This document shows, piece by piece, positions 1 through 7,979 of a DNA stretch of 64,000 nucleotides; the first letter of the stretch is position 1; each line of letters starts with the position of its first letter. The DNA lies in the NCBI RefSeq assembly GCF_022879575.1, contig NZ_CP084261.1:124001-188000 (forward strand), in the 5' to 3' direction. The notes beneath the pieces were generated by a model. It was not told where the DNA came from. It did no database searches and saw only the letters and a program-made list of their open reading frames with translations. The stretch is from Caballeronia sp. SL2Y3. GTDB taxonomy: Bacteria; Pseudomonadota; Gammaproteobacteria; Burkholderiales; Burkholderiaceae. A program made the translations under genes and the position numbers.

Positions 1-68
1 TCGGCTGCGAATACCGGCCGAAAGCGGGTACGTCCGAAGGTCTCGGCTGGCTCAAGCCCTATCTTTGA
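1..68 (+). CDS. otnI: C-terminus of a hydroxypyruvate / 2-oxo-tetronate isomerase (partial)
   Basis: The window opens inside a reading frame whose last 21 residues read GCEYRPKAGTSEGLGWLKPY plus Leu before a TGA stop. The GCEYRP followed by a GLGW-type ending is the C-terminal signature I associate with the Hyi/OtnI sugar-isomerase family (xylose-isomerase-like TIM barrels). The next gene, 28 bp downstream on the same strand, is a DenD-like dehydrogenase. OtnI and DenD act in the same D-erythronate/tetronate catabolic route, which supports the call. Only the tail is visible, so the start and the rest of the locus cannot be judged. Confidence 0.6.
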   Translation, partial: GCEYRPKAGTSEGLGWLKPYL

Positions 69-96
69 TTCGTGTGATGCGTTCCGGAGCGACGAC

Positions 97-1062
97 ATGA
101 AAATCCTGATCACGGGCGGCGCGGGCTTTCTCGGCCAGCGGCTCGCCAAGCGGTTGCTTGCGCGTGGCACGCTCGACGGCCAGCCCGTCACCGAAGTGCT
201 GCTGCTCGACGTGGCGCGTCCCGCCGACGCGAGTCTGCTCGCCGACTCGCGCGTGCGCGCCGAAACCGGCGATATCGCGGAACGCGCGGTGCTGGAACGC
301 TGCATCGACGGCGAGACGCGCGCCATCTTTCATCTGGCGGCCATCGTCTCGGGTCAGGCCGAAGCGGAGTTCGATCTCGGCATGCGCATCAATCTGGATG
401 CGTCGCGCACGCTGCTCGAAGTGTGCCGCGCGTCGGGGCACGCGCCGCGCGTCGTGTTCACGAGTTCGGTCGCGGTGTATGGCGGCGCGCTGCCTGACAT
501 CGTGCAGGACGACACGGCGCTGAACCCGCAAACGTCGTATGGAACGCAGAAGGCCATTGCCGAACTGCTGCTCTGCGATTACTCGCGGCGCGGTTTCGTG
601 GATGGCCGCGTGCTGCGGCTGCCGACCATCAGCGTGCGGCCGGGCAAGCCGAACGCGGCGGCATCGTCGTTTGCGAGCGGCATCATTCGCGAGCCGCTGA
701 ACGGCGAACGCTCGGTGTGTCCCGTGGACGGCGAAACGCGGCTGTGGCTGCTCTCGCCGAAGAGCGCCGTCGATGCGCTGATCGCCGGCTGCGAGATCGA
801 CCGCACCGAGTTCGGCATGCGGCCGATCATCAATCTGCCGGGCTTGTCGGTGAGCGTGAACGAGATGGTCGCGGCGCTGCGCGAAGTGGCCGGCGACGAG
901 GTCGTGTCGCGCATCGACTGGCAGCGCGACGAGCGCATCGCGAAGATCGTCGCAAGCTGGCCGGGCGCGTGGGACACGTCGCGCGCCCAGCAATTGGGAC
1001 TGACGGGCGACCGGTCGTTCGCTGACGTGATCCGCGCTTATATCGAGGATATGCGCGGGTAG
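97..1062 (+). CDS. denD: NAD-dependent epimerase/dehydratase-type SDR, probable D-erythronate dehydrogenase
   Basis: A 321-residue extended short-chain dehydrogenase. The N-terminus MKILITGGAGFLGQRLA holds the GxxGxxG Rossmann motif. The catalytic Ser/Tyr/Lys set appears as FTSSVAVYG followed by SYGTQKAIAELLL, with the YxxxK motif near residue 149. The RLPTISVRPG segment is typical of the DenD branch, which oxidises D-erythronate at C2 so that OtnK, OtnC and OtnI can continue to glycerone phosphate. GGAGCGAC lies just upstream of the ATG. The preceding partial gene looks like otnI, which fits this pathway. Other sugar-nucleotide epimerases share the fold, so the substrate is inferred from similarity plus context. 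Confidence 0.75.
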   Translation: MKILITGGAGFLGQRLAKRLLARGTLDGQPVTEVLLLDVARPADASLLADSRVRAETGDIAERAVLERCIDGETRAIFHLAAIVSGQAEAEFDLGMRINLDASRTLLEVCRASGHAPRVVFTSSVAVYGGALPDIVQDDTALNPQTSYGTQKAIAELLLCDYSRRGFVDGRVLRLPTISVRPGKPNAAASSFASGIIREPLNGERSVCPVDGETRLWLLSPKSAVDALIAGCEIDRTEFGMRPIINLPGLSVSVNEMVAALREVAGDEVVSRIDWQRDERIAKIVASWPGAWDTSRAQQLGLTGDRSFADVIRAYIEDMRG

Positions 1063-1395
1063 CGGGCAAGACGGCGAAAGCTCATGCGGAAGCGGCGCGG
1101 CAGAATGTCGGGTGGTGCCGCCGCCGACCTCTTAGCCGCGTTCTTCGCGCAAACACCCGAAGCCAATTCAAGGAGCGAATAGCTAACGCCATCGCGCCCG
1201 GCATGCCGCGCACGTGTCACGCTTACATCCTTATTTCCGCGCTACACTTCTCTCTTCAGTGTGACGAAGGCCGCAGTGGATCACGGGCGTCGCACGCCCG
1301 TTTCTCCCTCGCTCGCGGCCGGATTGCCGCCTTCGCCGCGCTCGCGGCAAGCGCTTCGGTCACGTCAGAACGCCATCGCGCACGCGGGAGATCCC
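1063..1395. other. Intergenic stretch before the DedA-rhodanese gene
   Basis: About 330 bp with no convincing gene. An in-frame 45-residue upstream extension of the next gene exists (from 1261), but it is Pro/Arg/Ser-rich, lacks a ribosome site and precedes a good DedA start at 1396, so I treat it as leader. I see no well-spaced promoter; a TACACT hexamer at 1243-1248 has no matching -35. Confidence 0.4.
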
Positions 1396-2511
1396 ATGTT
1401 GCTCCACCAGTTAGTCGATCGTTTCGGCCCGGCGATCGTTTTCATCAACGTCATGGGCTCCGCGCTCGGGCTGCCCGTGCCCGCCATGCCGACGATGATC
1501 ATCGTCGGTGCATCCACCGCGCTCATGGCCGTGAACGGCGGAGCGTTCTGGCCGCCGCTCGCGGGCGTGCTGGCCGTCGCCGTGCTGGGCGGCGTGCTCG
1601 GCGACCTCGTCTGGTTTCAGGGCGGGCGCAAGTACGGCGACCGCACGCTCAAGACCATCTGCAAGCTGTCGCTCTCGCGCGATACCTGCGTGAAGAAGAC
1701 CGAACGCTTCTTCGGACGCTGGGGCGTGCGCATTCTGCTCGTCGCGAAGTTCATCCCCGGTCTGTCGCTCGTGTCGGTGCCGCTCGCGGGCGCAATGGGC
1801 GTGCGGCTGCGCAGCTTTATCCTGCACGACGGCGCGGGCGTCGCGTTGTGGAGCACGGTCGGTCTCACCGTCGGCGTCCTGTTCGCGGCGGAATTGGAGA
1901 TGGTCTTCGCGATGATCTCGCGGCTCGGACGCCAGGCGGTGATCGTCGTCGCGGTGCTGCTCGCCGTCTACGTGACCTACCGCTGGTGGCGCCGCCGCGC
2001 GCTCATGGCGACGCTGGAGAAAGCGCGCATCAACGTGGACGACCTCTACGCGCTGATGCACGGCAATCCGCTGCCCGTCATCTTCGATATCCGCTCGGCG
2101 GAAAAGCGCATGCTCGACCCGTACGTGATTCCGGGCGCGCTGTTCGCGGACGAACGCGAGTTGCAGAAGATCATCGAGAGCTACGACAAGGACCGCAAGC
2201 TCGTCATCTATTGCTCCTGCCCGAACGAAGTGTCCGCCGCATGGATGGCGAAGACGCTGCGCAACGCGGGCTTTCGCGATGTCCTTCCGCTCACGGGCGG
2301 CCTCGACGCATGGCGGCTCGCCGGCTTCGACGTGGCGAAGCTGACGGAGTTCGGCGAAATCGTCGCGGCGACGCCGGAAGAAGCGGAGCAGATGGCGAAT
2401 ACGTGCTCGCTGCCGATGGTGCGAGATGCGGCGTCGCCCAACACGCCGTCCGCCAACATAACGTCAGCGCCTCTGCATGAACCCGGCTTACCTCACGGAG
2501 ATCACGCATGA
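1396..2511 (+). CDS. DedA-family membrane protein fused to a C-terminal rhodanese domain
   Basis: A 371-residue protein. Residues about 1-205 are a DedA/VTT (SNARE-associated) membrane domain: the family's GxxxGLPVPAMPT entrance, a GGVLGDLVWFQGGRKYG turn, the RILLVAKFIPGLSLVSVPLAGAMG re-entrant region and a final membrane helix before a basic RWWRRR stop-transfer. Residues about 220-325 form a rhodanese domain (FDIRS, then VIYCSCPNE with candidate active-site Cys273, then GGLDAWRLAGF). The ATG at 1396 is chosen because GGGAG precedes it and the upstream extension is unstructured. DedA proteins support lipid flipping and proton-motive-force homeostasis; the rhodanese suggests sulfur or cyanide chemistry at the membrane. 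The stop overlaps the next gene's start (ATGA), implying coupled translation. Confidence 0.85.
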   Translation: MLLHQLVDRFGPAIVFINVMGSALGLPVPAMPTMIIVGASTALMAVNGGAFWPPLAGVLAVAVLGGVLGDLVWFQGGRKYGDRTLKTICKLSLSRDTCVKKTERFFGRWGVRILLVAKFIPGLSLVSVPLAGAMGVRLRSFILHDGAGVALWSTVGLTVGVLFAAELEMVFAMISRLGRQAVIVVAVLLAVYVTYRWWRRRALMATLEKARINVDDLYALMHGNPLPVIFDIRSAEKRMLDPYVIPGALFADERELQKIIESYDKDRKLVIYCSCPNEVSAAWMAKTLRNAGFRDVLPLTGGLDAWRLAGFDVAKLTEFGEIVAATPEEAEQMANTCSLPMVRDAASPNTPSANITSAPLHEPGLPHGDHA

Positions 2512-4301
2512 GCACCACCCCGAACAGCGATCGCGCCACGCAGATGCCGAATGTCGTGGCGTGGAGTCCGGGCATGCCGCCGCCGGACGATTCGGGCACG
2601 CCAGCGCCGGCCGCGGCCGCGCCCGAAGCCGAGAGCGCGCCGTTCTCGCCGCTGCAAACGCGGGCGCACCAGATGTTTCCGCGTCTCACCGACGACGAGA
2701 TCCAGCGCATGTCCCGCTTCGGCAAGGCGGCGCGCTGGCGCGCGGGCGAGTGGATGTTCCGCACCGGCGAAGTCGGGCGCGGCATGGTGGTCATACTCAA
2801 GGGACTCGTGCGCGTCACGCGGCGCGATGCGCTCGGCAAGACGCATATCGTCGTCGAACACGGCGCGGGGCATTTTCTCGCGGAAGTCGCGCAGCTTTCC
2901 GGCAAGCCGTGTCTGGTCGACGGCATCGCGGCCGAAGATGTCGAAGGCTTCGTGATCCCGCCCGAACGGCTGCGCGCGCTGCTCGTCGCCGAAGCGGAAC
3001 TGGGCGAGCGCATCATGCGCGCGCTGATCCTGCGGCGCGTCGGGTTGATCGAGAAGGGCAGTGGCCCCGTCCTTCTCGGCCAGGCGGACGACGGCCGGCT
3101 CATCTCGCTGCAAGGCTTTTTCCGGCGCAACGGCTATCCGCACACGGTCATCGACGCCAACACGGACCCGGACGCCATCGCGCTCTTGGAGCGCATCTCG
3201 GCCTCCACGGCGGATTTCCCGCTCGTCATCTGCCCGGACGGCACGGTGTTGCGCGCGCCCGACGAGAATCAGGTGGCGACGCAGCTCGGCTGGCTGCCGG
3301 AGTTCGATGCGAATCACGTCTACGATGTCGCGATCGTCGGCGCGGGGCCGGCCGGTCTCGCGACGGCGGTTTATGCGGCGTCCGAAGGATTGTCGGTGGC
3401 CGTGTTCGATTGCCGCGCGCCGGGCGGGCAGGCGGGCGCGAGTTCGCGCATCGAGAACTATCTCGGCTTTCCGACCGGCATCTCCGGTCAGGCGCTCGCG
3501 GGGCGGGCGTTCGTGCAGGCGCAGAAGTTCGGCGCGCACATCGCCATTCCGACGCGCATCAAGGCGCTGCATTGCGGCGAGTCGCCCATTCAGATCGAAC
3601 TGGAAAAAGGCACGCGCGTCGCCACGCAGACGGTCGTGATCGCGTCGGGCGCGGCATACCGGCGGCCGGCCATCGAAGGGCTGGAGCGTTACGAGGGCCG
3701 TGGCACGTACTACTGGGCGTCGCCGGTCGAGGCGAAGCTCTGCAAGAACGCGGACGTCGTGCTGGTGGGCGGCGGCAATTCGGCGGGGCAGGCGGCGGTG
3801 TATCTCGCATCGCACGCGCGCCACGTCGACGTGTTGATTCGCGGCGCGAGCCTCTCGGCGAGCATGTCGCATTATCTGGTCGAGCGCATCGGCTCGTTGC
3901 CGAACGTGACGGTACGCACGCATACGCAGATCACCTCGCTGGAAGGCGATGACCGCATGCTCACGGCCATCAACTGCAAGACGCCGGATGGGCCGCTGAA
4001 GCTGGAATCGCGGCATCTGTTCCTGTTCACCGGCGCGGACCCCAACACCGACTGGCTGCGCGATTGCAGCGTGAATACCGACCCGAAAGGCTTCGTGCTG
4101 ACCGGCCCCGAGGCGCACGGGGGACGCACCGAAGGCGTGATGGGACTGGAGACGAGCGTGCCGGGCGTGTTCGCCATCGGCGACGTGCGCTCCAGTTCGA
4201 CCAAGCGCGTGGCGGCGGCCGTGGGCGAAGGCGCGGCGGTGGTCTCGCAGATTCACGCGTTGCTGGCGCAGCGCGAAGTGGAGAGCGTCGCGGGTGCGTG
4301 A
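2508..4301 (+). CDS. cNMP-binding / glutaredoxin-like / thioredoxin-reductase-like FAD oxidoreductase
   Basis: A 597-residue three-part protein. Residues about 50-165 resemble a Crp/cNMP-binding beta-roll (GEWMFRTGEVGRGMVVILKG). Residues about 186-265 resemble the small glutaredoxin-like module seen in this family (FFRRNGYPHTVIDANTD, FPLVICPDGTVL). Residues about 270-590 are a pyridine-nucleotide-disulfide reductase fold with the FAD motif GAGPAGLA (278-285), an NAD(P)H motif VGGGNSAGQAAVYL (420-433) and a C-terminal FAIGDVRSSSTKRVAAAVGEGA. The thioredoxin-reductase CxxC redox pair is absent: where SYCATCDG would be expected it reads TYYWASPVEA. It overlaps the DedA-rhodanese gene by 4 nt, so the two probably work together in redox or sulfur metabolism. 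The electron acceptor is unknown. Confidence 0.85.
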   Translation: MSTTPNSDRATQMPNVVAWSPGMPPPDDSGTPAPAAAAPEAESAPFSPLQTRAHQMFPRLTDDEIQRMSRFGKAARWRAGEWMFRTGEVGRGMVVILKGLVRVTRRDALGKTHIVVEHGAGHFLAEVAQLSGKPCLVDGIAAEDVEGFVIPPERLRALLVAEAELGERIMRALILRRVGLIEKGSGPVLLGQADDGRLISLQGFFRRNGYPHTVIDANTDPDAIALLERISASTADFPLVICPDGTVLRAPDENQVATQLGWLPEFDANHVYDVAIVGAGPAGLATAVYAASEGLSVAVFDCRAPGGQAGASSRIENYLGFPTGISGQALAGRAFVQAQKFGAHIAIPTRIKALHCGESPIQIELEKGTRVATQTVVIASGAAYRRPAIEGLERYEGRGTYYWASPVEAKLCKNADVVLVGGGNSAGQAAVYLASHARHVDVLIRGASLSASMSHYLVERIGSLPNVTVRTHTQITSLEGDDRMLTAINCKTPDGPLKLESRHLFLFTGADPNTDWLRDCSVNTDPKGFVLTGPEAHGGRTEGVMGLETSVPGVFAIGDVRSSSTKRVAAAVGEGAAVVSQIHALLAQREVESVAGA

Positions 4302-4319
4302 GTGCTTGGCCGGGCGCGC

Positions 4320-5732
4320 TCAGGCTTGCGCGGGAAAGCGCAGCGTGAATTCGATCCAGCCGTCCGCCGAGCACTGAGCCGACGCGCTTCCGCCGTGCAT
4401 CCGCATGATCGCCTGCACGATGGCGAGGCCCAGTCCGCTCGATTCGGTCCATTCGCTGCGCGCCGCGTCGCCGCGATAGAAGCGGTCGAAAAGCCGCGCG
4501 AGTGCTTCGCGCGGAATCGGCGCGCCGCGGTTTCCCACGACGATGCACGCGCCCTCGGCATCCGCATGGCCGGACAGACGCACGACGCTGTCCGGCGTCG
4601 CATACCGCACCGCGTTCACCACGACATTGCCGATAGCGCGGCGGCACATGATCGCGTTGGCGTGCATGTCGCCGGTTGCGTCGATATCGAACGTGATGCG
4701 GCGTTCTTCCGCAATGCCTTCGAAATACGCCGCGATGCTCTGCAATTCCTCGCGTATGCCGAGACGCTCGCGCTCGATCGCCTGTTCGCCGTGATCCGCC
4801 TGCGCGAGAAACAGGATGTTCTGCGCGATGCGCGCGAGCCGCTCCAGTTCTTCGAGATTCGATTCGAGCACGCTGCGATATTCCGGCGCGCTGCGCGCGT
4901 GCGCGAGCGTCACTTGCGTCTCGCCGATCAACACGCCGATGGGCGTGCGCAGTTCGTGCGCGAGGTCCGCCGAAAATTGCAGCAGGCGCTCGTAGCCGGT
5001 TTCGAGACGGTCGAGCATCGCGTTGAACGACGCCGCCAAGCCCTGCAATTCAGTCGGCGCATGCGCCACGTCGAGACGCGCGGACAGGCGGTGAGGCGTG
5101 ATCTCGGCGGCTTTGTCGGCCATGAGCTTGAGCGGTCGCAGGCCGCGGCTCGTGGCCCAATACGCGAGCAACATCGCGATGAGCGCCGCGCCGATCATGT
5201 TGACCCACACGCGAACGAGATACGTGGACAGCACGCGCGCTTCCTGCGTCATCACGTGCGCCGCGATGATCTCGACCACTTCGCCGCTCTCGCCGATGCG
5301 TGCCTGCGCGCCGATCCAGCGCATGCGCACGCCGTCGGCGCGGGCGCCTTCGTACAGATCGTCGAGCCCGATCGCGCGGTTCACCGGCACGATATGCAGC
5401 GGCGGCAGCGGCATATGGTCGGGATTGACGTTGATGAACGCCGCCGATCCCGCGCGCCGGAAGAGGATCACGTCCTGCCGGTCGCCGAGCATGGTTTCGA
5501 AGAGACGCGGGCGCGCTTCGATCTCGTTGATCGTATAAAGATCGTGCAGCAGCGAGCGAAAGTGCTCCACGCGCCCGATCAACTGATAATCGGCGCGCGT
5601 GGACAGCGCCGAGTTCGTCGCCTGATACAGCGCCACGCCGACCATGCCGACCACGATCCACACGATGGCCGCGAACGACAACGCGATGCGCAGCGCAAGC
5701 GAGCGCGAGCGCGGAATCAAGCGCCAGTTCAA
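4320..5732 (-). CDS. Two-component sensor histidine kinase, CusS/HprS (heavy-metal/ROS) type
   Basis: A 470-residue membrane kinase read from a TTG start that overlaps the response-regulator stop (TTGA), with AGAGGA just upstream. An in-frame extension to 5870 lies inside the regulator gene and is not credible. Order of parts: TM1 (about 13-35), a periplasmic sensor region of about 130 residues, TM2 (about 174-193), HAMP, a HisKA domain with [14 protein letters not shown] (His259), an N-box [15 protein letters not shown], and G-boxes [12 protein letters not shown] and [18 protein letters not shown]. It should phosphorylate the adjacent OmpR-type regulator. It belongs to the family that senses copper/silver or reactive oxygen/chlorine species. 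The molybdoenzyme genes across the divergent promoter suggest an oxidative or sulfur signal. The ligand is not determinable here. Confidence 0.88.
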   Translation of the reverse strand: MNWRLIPRSRSLALRIALSFAAIVWIVVGMVGVALYQATNSALSTRADYQLIGRVEHFRSLLHDLYTINEIEARPRLFETMLGDRQDVILFRRAGSAAFINVNPDHMPLPPLHIVPVNRAIGLDDLYEGARADGVRMRWIGAQARIGESGEVVEIIAAHVMTQEARVLSTYLVRVWVNMIGAALIAMLLAYWATSRGLRPLKLMADKAAEITPHRLSARLDVAHAPTELQGLAASFNAMLDRLETGYERLLQFSADLAHELRTPIGVLIGETQVTLAHARSAPEYRSVLESNLEELERLARIAQNILFLAQADHGEQAIERERLGIREELQSIAAYFEGIAEERRITFDIDATGDMHANAIMCRRAIGNVVVNAVRYATPDSVVRLSGHADAEGACIVVGNRGAPIPREALARLFDRFYRGDAARSEWTESSGLGLAIVQAIMRMHGGSASAQCSADGWIEFTLRFPAQA

Positions 5733-6400
5733 GCATCCTCTCCGAACGAATAGCCGATGCTGCGCACCGTGTGAATGAGCTTCGGCTCGAATGCGTTGTC
5801 GATCTTCGCGCGCAGGCGTTTGACGGCGACATCGACCACATTGGTGTCGCTGTCGAAGTTCATGTCCCACACTTCGGATGCGATGAGCGTGCGCGACAAC
5901 GCTTCGCCGGGATGCTTGCAGAAGAGATGCAGCAGCGCGAATTCCTTGTTGGTCAACACGATGTCGATGCCCTTGCGCGTGACCTTGCGGCGCAAGACAT
6001 CCACATGTAGATCGGCGATCTGGAACGTATCGGATTCGCGCATCACGCCGCGACGCAGCAGCGTGCGAATGCGCAAGACAAGCTCGGTGAACGAGAACGG
6101 CTTGACGAGGTAATCGTCCGCGCCCAGTTCGAGTCCGTGAATGCGGTCCGTGACGTGATCGCGCGCCGTGAGAAAAATGACAGGCAAGTCACGTTTCGCG
6201 CGTAACGCGGCCATGACCTGCCATCCGTCGATGCCGGGCAGCATGACGTCCAGCACGATCAGTTCGTACGGGTTCGCAAGCGCCTGATGCAGGCCGTCCG
6301 TGCCGTTGCGCACGAGGTCCACCTGATAGCCGGACTCGATAAGCCCTTTTTTCAGGTAATCGCCGGTCTTGCGGTCGTCTTCGATCACGAGGATGGTCAT
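5729..6400 (-). CDS. OmpR/PhoB-type response regulator, CusR/HprR-like
   Basis: A 223-residue regulator. The receiver domain begins [20 protein letters not shown], with the acidic pair E7/D8, phospho-acceptor Asp51 ([13 protein letters not shown]) and the conserved Lys in [13 protein letters not shown] winged-helix DNA-binding domain follows (about 125-220; [26 protein letters not shown] and a [17 protein letters not shown] recognition region). It is divergent from the cytochrome b/molybdoenzyme operon, and an ATGAC-N6-GTCAT inverted repeat of CusR/HprR-box type lies 64 bp upstream of its start. It therefore probably controls that operon and itself. The kinase gene follows with a 4-nt overlap. 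Confidence 0.9.
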   Translation of the reverse strand: MTILVIEDDRKTGDYLKKGLIESGYQVDLVRNGTDGLHQALANPYELIVLDVMLPGIDGWQVMAALRAKRDLPVIFLTARDHVTDRIHGLELGADDYLVKPFSFTELVLRIRTLLRRGVMRESDTFQIADLHVDVLRRKVTRKGIDIVLTNKEFALLHLFCKHPGEALSRTLIASEVWDMNFDSDTNVVDVAVKRLRAKIDNAFEPKLIHTVRSIGYSFGEDA

Positions 6401-6463
6401 GCGCGCGCGCTTCGTTATCAGGTTGACGTGATTCTAACGAGCGTCGGCCGCGTCCCGCCGCAA

Positions 6464-6479
6464 ATGACAAAAACGTCAT
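6464..6479. promoter_or_regulatory. Putative response-regulator operator, ATGAC-N6-GTCAT
   Basis: A perfect inverted repeat with 5-bp arms and a 6-bp spacer (ATGACAAAAACGTCAT) lies between the divergent regulator and cytochrome b genes. Half-sites and spacing match the E. coli CusR/HprR box (ATGACAANNTTGTCAT). A further GTCAT follows at 6486-6490. Binding is inferred. The repeat also overlaps an upstream ATG (6478) of the cytochrome gene, which argues against that ATG as the start. Confidence 0.6.
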
Positions 6480-6555
6480 GGAGACGTCATCGATCGATCA
6501 GCGCGGGGCCGTTAGCATGCGTTCCGTGCTCGATCATCAAACCGCGAGGCAATAC

Positions 6556-7158
6556 GTGCAAGAACGAACACTTCGGACGGTCCAGCCGCTCTGGTTGCGC
6601 ATCACGCATTGGGTGAATGCGTTCGCCATTCTCGTGATGGTGACAAGCGGCTGGCAAATCTATAACGCGTCGCCGATCTTCAAGGCGCTCACGTTCTCGC
6701 CCGCCATCACGCTCGGCGGCTGGCTCGGCGGCGCGCTTCAATGGCATTTCGCGGCGATGTGGCTGCTGGTCGCGAACTTCATCGTCTATCTGGCGATGAA
6801 CGTGGCGACCGGCCGCCTGCGCCGTCGCATGTTTCCGCTGAGCATCAAGAGCGTGTTCAGCGATGCGTTCGCGGCGCTGCGCGGCAAGCTCGGCCACGAC
6901 GATCTCACGCACTACAACGCGGTGCAGAAGTTCGCGTATCTCGCGGTGATCGTGGATATCGTCGTCATCATTCTGTCGGGGCTGGTCGTGTGGAAGTCCG
7001 TGCAGTTTCCGTGGCTGCGCACGCTCTTGGGCGGCTATGACAACGCCCGCGTCGTGCATTTCTTCGGCATGAGCTTTCTCGTTGCGTTCGTCGTGCTGCA
7101 TGTGGCGATGGTCGCGCTCGTGCCGCGCTCGCTCGTATTGATGATCAAAGGACGTTGA
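6556..7158 (+). CDS. Cytochrome b561/b6-type membrane protein (electron donor to the molybdoenzyme)
   Basis: An integral membrane protein with about four transmembrane helices and family motifs: an N-terminal PLWLRITHWVNAFAILVMV with a helix-1 His, a mid-protein LTHYNAVQKFAYLAVIV and a late ARVVHFFGMSFLVAFVVLHV supplying candidate haem ligands. The GTG at 6556 is chosen (200 residues) because CGAGG sits 7 nt upstream. The ATG at 6478 lies inside the putative operator and the ATG at 6517 has no ribosome site, though both are in frame. The next gene starts 4 bp downstream and encodes a sulfite-oxidase-fold protein, so this is the likely quinol-to-Mo electron conduit, functionally comparable to MsrQ but of a different cytochrome family. 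Confidence 0.78.
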   Translation: MQERTLRTVQPLWLRITHWVNAFAILVMVTSGWQIYNASPIFKALTFSPAITLGGWLGGALQWHFAAMWLLVANFIVYLAMNVATGRLRRRMFPLSIKSVFSDAFAALRGKLGHDDLTHYNAVQKFAYLAVIVDIVVIILSGLVVWKSVQFPWLRTLLGGYDNARVVHFFGMSFLVAFVVLHVAMVALVPRSLVLMIKGR

Positions 7159-7162
7159 CGCC

Positions 7163-7930
7163 ATGCGCATCAGCAAGAACACACTCGACGCCGAGTCCAT
7201 CATCAAAACCGCAGCGAAGGAACTGAAAGCGCCCGCGCGGCGCCTGTTCGGCAAGCGCATTCTTTCGCTGGGCGGCCTCGTCATGCTGTCCGGCTGCAAT
7301 ATCACCGACGACAAATCCGTGAACGCGATGCTGCGCAAGATTTCGTCGCTGAACGACGACGCGCAGGCGCTGCTCTTTGATCCGAGCAAGCTCGCGCCGA
7401 CCTATCCCGAGTCGATGATCACGCGGCCGTTTCCGTTCAACGCGTTCTATGACATCGACCAAGTGCCGGAAGTGGATCCGTCGGCGTACAAGCTCGCAGT
7501 CGGCGGTCTTGTGAAAGGCAAGCGTGTGTGGACGCTCGAAGAGCTTTACGCGATGCCGCAGGAAAGCCAGATCACGCGGCATATCTGCATAGAAGGCTGG
7601 AGCGCGATCGGCAAATGGGGCGGCGTGCGCTTCGCGCATTTTCTGGCGCGCGCAGGCGCGGATACGAGCGCTAAGTATGTCGCGTTCCATTGCGCGGACA
7701 ACTACTCGACGAGCATCGATATGCCGACCGCGCTGCACGCGCAGACGCTGCTCACGCTAACGTACGACGGTCAAGTCTTGCCGCCGAAGTACGGCTTCCC
7801 GATGAAGCTGCGCATGCCGACCAAGCTCGGCTACAAGAACCCGAAGCATATCGTCGCGATAACCGTCACGAACGAATACCCCGGCGGCTATTGGGAGAAC
7901 CAGGGCTACAACTGGTTCGGCGGTTCCTGA
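7163..7930 (+). CDS. Tat-exported molybdopterin-dependent oxidoreductase (sulfite-oxidase fold)
   Basis: A 255-residue protein. The N-terminus contains ARRLFGK (26-31), close to the Tat consensus, then a hydrophobic stretch ending in the lipobox LSGC (Cys45). It therefore looks like a Tat-exported lipoprotein. The SUOX-type molybdopterin domain follows; ICIEGWSAIGKWGGVRF carries the expected Mo-ligating Cys142, and the tail NEYPGGYWENQGYNWFGG is characteristic of the family. The length is close to the MsrP/YedY class, which reduces methionine sulfoxide in the periplasm. The partner cytochrome is immediately upstream and a CusRS/HprRS-type pair is divergent. The substrate is inferred only; sulfite or other S/N-oxides are possible. 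Confidence 0.82.
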   Translation: MRISKNTLDAESIIKTAAKELKAPARRLFGKRILSLGGLVMLSGCNITDDKSVNAMLRKISSLNDDAQALLFDPSKLAPTYPESMITRPFPFNAFYDIDQVPEVDPSAYKLAVGGLVKGKRVWTLEELYAMPQESQITRHICIEGWSAIGKWGGVRFAHFLARAGADTSAKYVAFHCADNYSTSIDMPTALHAQTLLTLTYDGQVLPPKYGFPMKLRMPTKLGYKNPKHIVAITVTNEYPGGYWENQGYNWFGGS

Positions 7931-7979
7931 TCCGACGTTGATTCAACGCTTGTCTTTTGTTCAACCACAAGGAGATTGC

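Noticed and set aside
1261..1395. N-terminal 45-residue extension of the DedA-rhodanese protein
   Set aside because: Disordered, Pro/Arg-rich, no ribosome site, while the ATG at 1396 has GGGAG and begins a typical DedA domain.
6478..6555. Earlier starts for the cytochrome b protein at 6478 or 6517
   Set aside because: 6478 lies within the putative operator and neither has a Shine-Dalgarno; the GTG at 6556 has CGAGG at proper spacing. Not fully excluded.
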